From positions 1 to 39,563 of the forward strand of contig LRSR01001267.1 in the NCBI GenBank assembly GCA_001579985.1: a DNA stretch of 39,563 nt. The letters run 5' to 3'. This DNA is from Hypsibius dujardini. Lineage: Eukaryota; Tardigrada; Eutardigrada; Parachela; Hypsibiidae. The position numbers and the translations under genes were made by a program. The notes under the pieces were generated by a model that saw only the letters and a program-made list of their open reading frames with translations, searched no databases and had not been told where the DNA came from. Numbering within the stretch: the stretch's first letter is position 1; each line of letters starts with the position of its first letter. Below are positions 10,138 through 18,476 of this stretch, one piece after another.

Positions 10138-10146
10138 AAATATATA
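10138..10146 (-). promoter_or_regulatory. TATA box of the eclosion hormone gene
   Basis: On the minus strand this reads TATATATTT, 150 bp upstream of the EH start codon. There is no ATG between it and 9988, consistent with a leader of about 120 nt without an intron. Confidence 0.55.
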
Positions 10147-10274
10147 CCGATAATTGTTGGATAACTGTCTGGATGCGTGACTGAACTGTTTCTGTCAAGG
10201 CAGTGATCGGGAAAAGTTCCCCCGCCTTCCGTCCCCTACGAACCGGACGTGTTCCTTTTAACCCAATATATTCG

Positions 10275-10412
10275 CGGTGTGTGTGTGTGAGTCTGTATGT
10301 GTCTGTCTGTCTGTGTGTGTGTGTGTGAGTCTGTGTCTGTCTGTGTCTGTGTCTTTCTCTGTGTGTGTCTGTGTCTGTGTCTGTGTCTGTGAGTGTGAGT
10401 GTGTGTGTGTCA
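10275..10412 (+). repeat. (GTGTCT)n/(GT)n microsatellite
   Basis: Mixed GTGTCT and GTGTGT array. It ends in GTGTGTCAG, which may serve as a splice acceptor for the exon-like segment that follows. Confidence 0.9.
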
Positions 10413-10413
10413 G

Positions 10414-10509
10414 TGGAAGAAAACGCTGCGGAAATCCTATTGTCCCCGCCGACGTAACGTCCTTCGAGAGGTGGATGATGAGGAGGAGCCTGAGTACTCG
10501 CAAATACCG
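10414..10509 (+). other. Possible orphan exon
   Basis: Between an AG at 10412-10413 and a GTACGC donor at 10510 lie 32 uninterrupted codons with a basic half (KKTLRKSYCPRRR) and an acidic half (EVDDEEEPEYSQIP). A second in-phase segment, 10899-10934 (NNREQAQLQKSE), sits after a good polypyrimidine tract. No start exon or terminal exon could be found, so this may be chance or a gene remnant. Confidence 0.2.
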
Positions 10510-10973
10510 GTACGCGTATTCGTACTTATTTCACATGCAGCAGTGCGTAGATGGGGGTGACAGGGGCGCGGGCTCCTCCTCGCCATCAAAAGAACGACGA
10601 CCTTTTTAGGCGTGAACGTTGAGTGCGTCGCTTACTCCACGCATTGCTCAATAAAACATCTCAAACTTTCCATACACACACCCAGGACAAAGAAGACGGT
10701 CCAGAGGGGGGGGGGTGCTTCACATATTCCATATTCCATATAAAAAAGGTTTCATATATATATCGCTGTGTAATGTGTATATCCTGTTACTATTGCATGC
10801 CGTCACGTAGTCGTGTTCGCACCTTTTCCTCTCACCCTCTCTCTCTCTCTCACTCACACACACTCTCACACACTTTTTCTTCTCCTCTGTCAAAGAATAA
10901 TAGAGAGCAGGCGCAACTTCAGAAGTCGGAGGTGGGTAGTGGTAAGTCGGACTGAACCGGTTGAACAGCAAGT

Positions 10974-11118
10974 CCCACTTCCCACTTCCCACTTTCGACT
11001 TCCGACTTCCCAATTTCGACTTCCGACTTCCGACTTCCCACTTCCCACTTCCGACTTCCCACTTCCGACTTCCCACTTCCCACTTCCCAATTTCGACTTC
11101 CGACTTTCCAATTTCGAC
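10974..11118 (+). repeat. CACTTCCCA/GACTTC minisatellite
   Basis: Tandem 7-10 bp units alternate CACTTCC, CGACTTCC and CAATTTCGACTTCC. The strand-asymmetric pyrimidine-rich array is open on both strands and explains peptide-like frames there. Confidence 0.9.
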
Positions 11119-11704
11119 CTGTTAATATCCATCAAGTGTCCCCTAAATCGAACCTAAAGGGAATTACTTTCACTTAAAAGTACTTAAGTTTGTTTATTCA
11201 AGAACGACTTTATACTTTGCCTCCCACAGTAGTTATGCTTATGAGAATCGTTCATATGCTTAGAAAATGAGTCTCCGTGCGAAAACGAACAAAAATACGG
11301 CTAATTTGGCCCCAAAACGCAAAGGTTTTTCCTAAGAAATTCCAGCGTTAGGCTACGATTCCGGTATTTGTAAGTCTTTCGCATCATTTTACTTATTCTA
11401 CTTCTATATTTGCGAGAAGCAGGATTTCATAATTTTTGGATGCATATTCACAAACATTTTCCGTCAAATATTCGTGCGGTATCAGAAAAGAACCAATTTT
11501 CAAACAGGAAGAAATCACTCTTTCATTCCCGTTTTGATTGATTGAATTTCACCACTGACTGGATTGTAAACATCTGGGGTATGTCCTTGGTAGGAGATGT
11601 TAAGAAGTCTTTCAATTGAAAAACGTAAACAAACATCCGACGACTTAACACCTCTCACTCGTGCGCTTCCTAAGAAATTCGCGACGAGTGGCAGATCCGA
11701 AATT

Positions 11705-12026
11705 CCACTTCCCACCTCCTACTCCCCATCTCCTACTCCCCATTTAGTACCCCCCCCTATTCCCCACCTCCTACTCTCCACCTAGTACCCTCCTACTCCC
11801 CACCTCCTACTTCCCACCTCCTACTCTCCACCTCCTACTCCGATCCTCCTACTTCCCCCTCCTACTTTCCATCTCCTGCTCCCCACCTACTACTTCCCAC
11901 CAATACTTCCCACCTCCTACGCACCACCTCCTACGCACCACCTCCTACGCACCACCTCCTGCTCCCCACCTCCTAATCCCCACCTACTACTTCTCACCTT
12001 CTACTCCCCACCTACTACTTCCCACG
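11705..12026 (+). repeat. CTCCCACCTCCTA minisatellite
   Basis: About 25 degenerate units of 10-13 bp (CCCACCTCCTACTC type), nearly free of G on the plus strand. A local subfamily reads ACGCACCACCTCCT three to four times near 11918-11958. Confidence 0.9.
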
Positions 12027-12767
12027 TAAAAACACAGCTGCGCCTACTCTGTAATGATGCAGAGTGACGCGCGTGCGGTTTTCAGGTTCATGGATCACCA
12101 AGGCCATTATTCATGCATGCGGGGACTCTGCGGTTTTTGCCCGGCTTTTATCATGCATAATGCGATTCATATACCCGAGTCCTCTCTCCCCTACCCTTCT
12201 GTACGGTATATCATCACGGAACGATGGAGTGCTAGGTATACGCCGCGGAGAGAAGAGACACGGACGGGCCGCAATCATGCCGGTTCCAAGTCCAACGGGA
12301 ACTCTGGTTCCATTTAAGCGCGGGAGTGTGACCTGAATTAATAAGAGAACAGACCGTAGCACCATCACCGCGCCTGGGAGACTGAGACGAAGCATCCGCA
12401 ACGCGAAAAATCTTTTCCATTGTCCAACATGTGCATCCGATTTCCAGACGTGGGTTTAGAAATTACATACAGAGGAATGGAAATATTTAATTATTCTTAA
12501 GAAGACGACCCCAATTAAGGGTCTAGAGAAATATTTTGAATTAGTTTAGAATTAATGGAAAGAAACTGCACTGATGATATACCGTGAGAAATTTCAGATA
12601 CCCAATTATTTGGGCTGAATCGTTTTTTTCGACTCTAATTGTTCTTTCGACTGAATTTTATTTTGAACTTTAATTCAGGGATTGTTAACCGGAAGGTATG
12701 CAGCGATGACTTGCACGTCTATTTTTTTCATGCACAAACAACTCAGCAGACGCCAGCAGAGAGTCCT

Positions 12768-12991
12768 TCAAACCGCAAGCCGGGACTGTCAATTGGAACC
12801 GAGACCGTCAAACCGCGAACTGGGATCGTCTATTGGAACCGGGACTGTCAATTGGAACCGGGACCGTCAAACCGCGAACCGGGACCATTAATTGGAACCG
12901 GGACTGTCAATTGGAACCGGGGCCGTCGAACCGCGAACCGGGACCGTCAAACCGCAAACCGGGACCGTCGAACCGCGAACCGGGACCGTTA
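12768..12991 (+). repeat. GAACCGGGACCGTCAA minisatellite
   Basis: About ten units of 20-22 bp alternate TCAATTGGAACCGGGAC and GTCAAACCGCGAACCGGG. The two unit types form a higher-order alternation in the second half. Confidence 0.9.
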
Positions 12992-13249
12992 ATTAGTTGG
13001 CCTGTACCCTGAAAGTACCCCACACAGACCATAGGTCTAGCCCCGAGCGTAAATAACGTTCGATATTAGAAAAAACGTTAATCATTCAGAAAAAAAGTGG
13101 CTCTTTAAAACCCAAAAAGTCGACAATTAAAAAAGCTCGAATCCGCGGAGTTTTGCGATCGAGTCTCGATATTAGGCAGCAATTTATGGAAAGTGACGAA
13201 ATTTCCGCTATTTTGCTATCGGGATGTGGAAACTCACGAATTTTACGGT

Positions 13250-14217
13250 AAGGGAACATCCATTAATGACGTCGGTATTGATTAGGGGGTAAGGGGCGAA
13301 AAATACCTGACGAACTCTGACATTAGGGGAGGGAGGTAGGCCGGCGTCCTGACGTCAGCTTTGGGGAACCCAGTACTTAGAAATTATTAATTTCGGAATT
13401 GCTGCGGCAATTCCTATTTTTTTAGCATTACACAACCCTCGAAAGTGCCGGCAAGCCGGTAGTGGCACGGTACATCTCATTGGAGGCACCGAAGCCGGCC
13501 TACAATGACATGGACGAAGAGTTCAGGGCGAAGCATGTGCGTACTTTTCCCTACTTCACCCAGATTGTGCGCTCTAATGACCGCCGGTGCTGCCGCGGTT
13601 GTTGAGGATCTTCGTTCCCCAAGGCGTTTTCTGATCGGTTTCTACCCCCTTCAATTCGTTACGTCAGCGGTCCAAAATGACCAGTTCCTGCTGACCCCGC
13701 TACAGACCTGGGAACATTTTACCGAACACTCGGATGCTGCTGAAACCATTTGATCCCAGCTCGAAGTATGCGGCACTGCCGTTCGATTACTACTGCCCCT
13801 CCTTACGAAAGGGTGGGAAGTTGAATCGCATGGTCTGCAAGACGTGCGGCGCATATTTTGCCACGCAGGTCGCCTGCAAAAATCACCACTGTGCGCCGGA
13901 TGACCAGGAGGAAGACTACGAAGACATGAGCGATGATGACGAGGTCGCTACTTACGTACCAGCGTACCTGGATATCCCTATCATTTCAGATTTGATGGAT
14001 TGGCTGCGTAGCGACCTGGTAGAGGACAGGCCCGATTTGGAGTGATAAAGATAAATTTCACGTTTTTTTCCTGTAATGGAAGGGGTCTTTGGTTTCTGAC
14101 GTCAGAAACTGAAGATCTAGGGGGTGTTAGAAAAATTCTGACAAACTCTGACATTAGGGGAGGGGGTGTCGAGTCGCCTAATAAAAATTACTGACGTCAT
14201 TAACGGATGTTCCCTAA
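13250..14217. mobile_element. Decayed DNA transposon with terminal inverted repeats
   Basis: Left end AGGGAACATCCATTAATGAC from 13251 is inverted at the right end up to 14215 with one mismatch, and GACGTC follows on both sides. Just inside, a 25-bp segment containing CTCTGACATTAGGGGAGG occurs in the same orientation at about 13309 and 14138, so the subterminal repeats are direct. The 0.97-kb element carries coding remnants (13426-14045). The superfamily was not identified. Confidence 0.7.
13426..14045 (+). pseudogene. Transposon protein remnant, C-terminal part in three frames
   Basis: Three adjoining open segments look like parts of one protein. 13426-13605 follows an intron-like TTTTTTTAG and includes MDEEFRAKHVRTFPYF; 13562-13753 includes SPRRFLIGFYPLQFV; 13734-14045 encodes a cysteine-rich motif C-x2-C-x10-C-x4-C and an acidic C-terminus. 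The changes of frame imply two frameshifts or very small introns. The last segment, 103 codons from an ATG, could still be translated. Presumed to be the element's own transposase or accessory protein; family unknown. Confidence 0.5.
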
Positions 14218-15143
14218 AGTCAATGTGGTTGTCACAGAATTCGAAGGCGACACGTGCACGCGGCAAGCCCAGAAGGCAATCAAAACCACGTGTACACTTT
14301 ACTTGCAGGTTAGTTGCAAACTTTTGATTTGACGTATCGTGAGCCGCAAGACTACACATGCTACAAAGTTTTAATTTCTCTAAGTAAAAACCGGCCAAAA
14401 TCTGGTCGTAAAATGCAAAGAAATAGACTGTACTCATTTGGAAAGTGTATTTGAAAATTAAGACTGAAATTCGGCACAGTGGAAACTGAAAACGGGTGAC
14501 AGAAGAAATCGAAGAAAACGACAACAAATCAAAATTTCTGGGCAACGAAATTCGTAATGCGTATACTGAGTTGATTGATCGATAAGCCGTTTGAAATTTC
14601 CACCAGTCAAACAACGTGTAGTCTTGTTTGTCAAATCGCACCAAATCAAAAGTTTGCAAGTAACTCGCAAGTAGCTGTACACTGTACTTGCCAGCGGGAT
14701 AGGTCATTTGGACAAAATTTAACTATTAACGGATCACCTGATCTCTCGCGCAAACGCAGTAGAGCCGAAAAAAATTGGATTTCAAAAGTTGGACATTAAG
14801 AATTTCTTATTTTATGCTCTGGGTCTAGCTGTGTATTTCCCGGTTCATTGATCAATCGAAACGATCTTGCGAATTTACGATTTGCAACTTGTTCGCAGCA
14901 CGAGGAAAGAACTCCGACAATGTCTACTGTACCGGGATACACGATGAGCAGTCCGAGTGACCACGCACAGTACAGCTTCAAATTGCCAACAGCCGAGCAG
15001 GCCGGTCGACTTCATTCCTTGAACAAAAAACGGAAGACAAATAAACAGATTCTATCAGAGTGACTTTAAAATACGCCAAAGTTGAGACATTTTCATTTGG
15101 CATTCAGGAAAGGAACGACCAGGGGTGAAATCTGCATAGTAGA
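14218..15143. other. Intergenic region with an inverted repeat
   Basis: Besides the foldback at 14280-14700, one 71-codon plus-strand open frame (14848-15063) has natural-looking composition (MSTVPGYTMSSPSDHAQYSF, followed by a Lys/Arg-rich end) after an AG at 14897. A minus-strand frame over the same bases starts with a hydrophobic stretch. Neither could be joined to other exons. Confidence 0.4.
14280..14700. repeat. Diverged foldback, about 80-bp arms
   Basis: Left arm about 14288-14362 and right arm about 14613-14693 are imperfect inverted copies. Shared blocks include TTGCAAACTTTTGATTT and AAGACTACAC with their complements. The about 250-bp centre has no coding potential. Confidence 0.55.
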
Positions 15144-15510
15144 GTACGAGGTAAAGGCCGTTAACCAGGCCGCTTTTAGAAATCGTAACTTAACCAGGCC
15201 GGCAGGCCAACAGGTGGCGCATAAGTCGTTTTTGCGAAGTCAACCCAGGGAGATGGAACCGAAGTGGCGCCTCTACCGGACTACTTGCACACTTCTCCAT
15301 TGAGATTCTTCTCTTCCTTTTTTTGGATTCAAATTCGAACCGTGAGGCTTAGAAACGAACTAAAATGGGCCAGAAATTTTTTCTGAATGTTTTCAAGCCA
15401 TCTGTTATGGCATAGCAGCACTGCAGCGCCGGGAAATCAACTTTGAAATAACCGGCCTGATTAAGTTACGATTTCTAAAAGCGGCCTGGTTAACGGCCTT
15501 TACCTCGTAC
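15144..15510. mobile_element. Foldback MITE with 59-bp nearly perfect arms
   Basis: GTACGAGGTAAAGGCCGTTA at 15144 is inverted at 15491-15510; arms 15144-15202 and 15452-15510 differ at one position by eye. The 367-bp element lacks coding capacity. Target duplication is unclear (TAGTA occurs close to both ends). Confidence 0.75.
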
Positions 15511-15626
15511 TAGTACTTCAGTTGGTCGGAGTTTGAGCCATTTTGGTCAATGCGTGCAGCTGTTTTTGAACACAGCTAACCACGCAGTCTTTGCTCAGTC
15601 GATTGATTGATATACCGTAAGTTCTG

Positions 15627-15650
15627 CCCTAGGGGGCGTGCCCCCTAGGG
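15627..15650. repeat. Short perfect inverted repeat
   Basis: CCCTAGGGGGC and GCCCCCTAGGG are separated by GT. Such a G/C-rich stem could form a hairpin; function unknown. Confidence 0.7.
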
Positions 15651-16312
15651 GGTCGTACTGATAAAAGATACGATAGGTTGTTACAGTCAATATCAGAGAA
15701 AAGGAACACAAGCCTGTTATCTTGTGTTCCCACGCTTTGAACTTTCGCCAAAACTAGTGCTTGGAGCTGTCAATTAAATAAATTTAATAAAGAATCCCTA
15801 ACATTGAACTCATTTAAAAAACCAAAATGAAGATATTTTGCCTTCCCTAGCAATAAGCGCGAATACGACACGCTCAGTTTTGACCTCCCAAATGCAAGAT
15901 TGCCTTGAACAAAGATGACCGAGTGTGCGAACACTTTTTTTCTCGGTTAGATTTTATCGCCAATTCGACTAGGGTTGCCTACATTTAATACTGTATGAGA
16001 GAAGAGCTCTGGAATGGGCCACTTGACTTTCCGTACCCTGGAATGGGCCACCGGGTAACAGGGTCCTGGAATGGGCCACCGGGCGGCAGGGGGCGCTCTG
16101 TCGCAAATTAATCAAAAACACATGAGTCATTGCATAATCAGCGACCTCTATAGGGAGCTTTTTCAAACCATCCAGTTATTTCCTTTTTTAAACATGTTCC
16201 CATAACTTTTCTTCGTATCTGATCCACGTTCCACCGGGATTATCAATTGTTCTCCGTCATTTGGGACCCTTGGTGATAGCCAAAACCTGTCTGGAAATTC
16301 TAGTTCTAGGGT

Positions 16313-16556
16313 GGCCCATTGTCTGATTCCAGGGTCCAATTCCAGGGTCTGATTCCAGGGTCTGATTTCAGGGTCTGATTCCAGGATCCGATTCCAGGAT
16401 CCAATTCCAGCATCTGATTCCAGGATCTGATTCCAGGATCCGACTCCAGAATCTGATTCCAGAATCCGACTCCAGAATCTGATTCCAGGATCCGACTCCA
16501 GGGTCTGATTCCAGGTTCTGATTCCAGGTTCTGATTCCAGGGTCTGATTCCAGGGT
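16313..16556 (+). repeat. CTGATTCCAGG(A/G)TC minisatellite
   Basis: About 17 units of 12-15 bp, flanked on both sides by GGGTGGCCCATTG. Related TGGAATGGGCCAC motifs at 16011-16080 suggest the array grew from a local sequence. Confidence 0.9.
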
Positions 16557-16979
16557 GGCCCATTGCAGGGTAGGGGAAAGTGAAGTGGCCCATTCCAGCA
16601 CCCCTTCCTCATACTGAAGTTCTCGTTAAATTACTGATCCGTGAGTCTATCAAAGAAAGACATCCAAAGCGTGCCCTTGGAACCTGAACGGTGCTCTACT
16701 GTTCTGACTGATCCACGATATTGTACAGTACACGTGTATTGTGGCATATAACATGCTTCGCAAATTTCTGCTCCAATCCGTCTACGTCCATCCTGCTTTC
16801 CCGTCATCAGGTTCAACATCATACATCGACCCATGTTCGTTCACGGAAAATCAAGCGCAAACAGAATTGATTCTCATCAGTGACCTGGACGTACAACCAG
16901 CTTGAGAACCACACCGAAATCTGGCACAAAGGGCGACACCATTCATCATTACCCCTTGCGTTGCCGAAGTTAATAAGAG

Positions 16980-16988
16980 TATAAAAAT
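16980..16988 (+). promoter_or_regulatory. TATA box of the trefoil gene
   Basis: TATAAAAAT lies 142 bp before the start codon at 17122. A pyrimidine-rich stretch about 30 bp downstream is a plausible start site. No ATG occurs between the TATA box and 17122. Confidence 0.6.
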
Positions 16989-17121
16989 ATATTTGCGCAT
17001 AATTTTCATCTCTCACTTCTCGGTTCGCGACATCTTCCTTAACCCCGGTCGTTTTTGGCACTCCCTTTCATCTCGCTCACTTTTTCTCATATCAAGCGCA
17101 AACACGAATTCGCTCAGCGGA

Positions 17122-17652
17122 ATGACAGTTGCCATGGTGGCGCTGCTGTGCCAGACGGTCTCGGCGGTCTTCACACCGGAGCAGTGCGCCGCCATGAAGA
17201 TCACCCCCCCCCCACCCGAGTGCGGAGTGGACTGCGGGGACGGCACGAAGGCCTCCTGCGAGAAGGAGGGCTGCTGTTGGGAGTCCAGCGCGGACGGATT
17301 CCGCTGCTACCACGGCAACCGCGCGGAAACCGCCGCCGGGTGCCCGACCTTCACGACCACGGCTCCGGCGACCCTGTCACCGACCACAACCCTGTCACCA
17401 ACCACGACCCTGCCGCCGACCACGACCGCCAAGGTCTGCAAGACGGTCAAGCGGGCCTGTACCGCCCACTCTGACTGTTGCGGTATTCCCAACGGCCTGT
17501 GCGGCGGTAACACGGCGGTCCACGGTACGATTGAGGCGGTCAAGGGAATATGCTGCAACAATTACCCGTCCCACCGTGACCTTCCGAATCCGGACGGGAC
17601 GCCGGTGGTGTGCTGTCATGGGGTCAACACCTACAACGGCTACTGCCATTAG
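17122..17652 (+). CDS. Secreted trefoil-domain protein with cysteine-rich C-terminal module
   Basis: Intronless frame of 176 codons; the ATG at 17122 is the first after the TATA box. Residues 1-15 are a signal peptide (cut after TVSA). Residues 22-62 are a P-type trefoil-like domain: Cys22, 34, 38, 46, 51, 52, 62, with the diagnostic CEKEGCCW core and a final CYHG. Residues 77-103 are a Thr/Pro linker (repeated SPTTTL) likely to carry O-glycans. Residues 106-175 hold ten cysteines including three CC pairs (119-120, 144-145, 164-165), compatible with a disulphide-knotted module; I do not recognise its family. Trefoil domains bind mucin-type glycans and are common in secreted gut and epithelial proteins, so a mucosal or surface role is likely but inferred. 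The coding region is notably GC-rich compared with its AT-rich surroundings. A 24-bp minisatellite starts about 12 bp after the stop. Confidence 0.82.
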   Translation: MTVAMVALLCQTVSAVFTPEQCAAMKITPPPPECGVDCGDGTKASCEKEGCCWESSADGFRCYHGNRAETAAGCPTFTTTAPATLSPTTTLSPTTTLPPTTTAKVCKTVKRACTAHSDCCGIPNGLCGGNTAVHGTIEAVKGICCNNYPSHRDLPNPDGTPVVCCHGVNTYNGYCH

Positions 17653-18476
17653 ACATGATGCATTGTCTGTGAGTGTTGCTGCTGCGCTGTCTGTGAGTGT
17701 TGCTGTTGCGCTGTCTGTGAGTGTTGCTGCTGCATTGTCTGTGAGTGTTGCTGCTGCGCTGTCATGACATATATAGTTCGTAATTCGAAGTAGTTTTACA
17801 TTAGTGCTCTTATAATTGTGACTCGTGGAAGGAATGATGCTTTCCTGGTTTGAGAATTGGCCGAAGTTTAGTGCGTGTTAGAATGATGGATCTATCATGT
17901 GTGTATTAGTAATCAAAATACTTCTTGACCACGCCCATCCTTGTTCACCTTGGATGCTAATTTAAAAAATGAAAAAAGTACGACGTTTTTGGTGTTTTTC
18001 GCATTTTCAGCTTTGCACATCGGAGGCGCGGCGGGTCTGGCGGAAACCCGAAACACCGGCACCGGGAGAACCCTTATTAACAAGCAGGAACAATCCATTA
18101 ACCAACGCGAACAATGTAAGCAGTCGAGATGGAACCGATTTCCTTTTCCATATCCGTAAAGACTGCTAAATAGGTCTTCCGATTATAAACACATATTACT
18201 TACACAGTGAAAACTACGGGGTCGGTGCTGATCCTACCATAACGTTTTCGCTCGGTGAGCTTTATACGCACAGCGCAAAACATCGCCATTTGTGGCCATC
18301 AGTGAAAGTGGAAATTCCCTAAATGTCGTTCTATAAAAAAATGTCAACATTGCTACGCCAAATGAAATTCCCCAAAACGATCACTTAACGATATTTTTCA
18401 ATCAAATTTTTCATTTTCCTCTCACACGCGAATCGGTCTTCGTGCTCAAGGCTGAATCTGCAGGAGAGGATTCGCT
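17653..18476. other. Intergenic region and likely 5' leader of the disordered-protein gene
   Basis: After the minisatellite at 17664-17762 the sequence is AT-rich. An exon-like segment 18011-18115 has a good acceptor (TTTTCGCATTTTCAG) and a GTAAGC donor. It cannot extend the downstream reading frame, because an in-frame TAA precedes its end, so it would be a leader exon. A second acceptor (CTGCAG) is at 18458-18463. Confidence 0.45.
17664..17762 (+). repeat. 24-bp minisatellite in the trefoil-gene 3' UTR
   Basis: Four tandem copies of TGTCTGTGAGTGTTGCTG plus CTGCGC, with single-base changes, start 12 bp after the stop codon. Confidence 0.9.

Larger units (their letters stand above)
9989..13249. 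other. Gene-poor region rich in minisatellites
   Basis: It starts with the EH promoter and then holds a GTGTCT array, a CACTTCCCA minisatellite, a CTCCCACCTCCTA minisatellite and a 20-22 bp GAACCGGGACCGTCAA minisatellite. Exon-like segments exist at 10414-10509 and 10899-10934 (see the low-confidence entry). Open frames around 12054-12420 lack any domain or splice support. Nothing else coding was recognised. Confidence 0.5.
15511..17121. other. Intergenic region before the trefoil gene
   Basis: No supported exon. It contains a perfect 24-bp palindromic stem (15627-15650), a minisatellite at 16313-16556, a unit TGGAATGGGCCAC repeated at 16011-16080, and the promoter of the trefoil gene. Confidence 0.55.

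Noticed and set aside
14796-15063. Overlapping frames on both strands with plausible composition
   Set aside because: Both cannot be real, neither could be joined to other exons, and the region lies between two foldback elements; left undecided rather than called.
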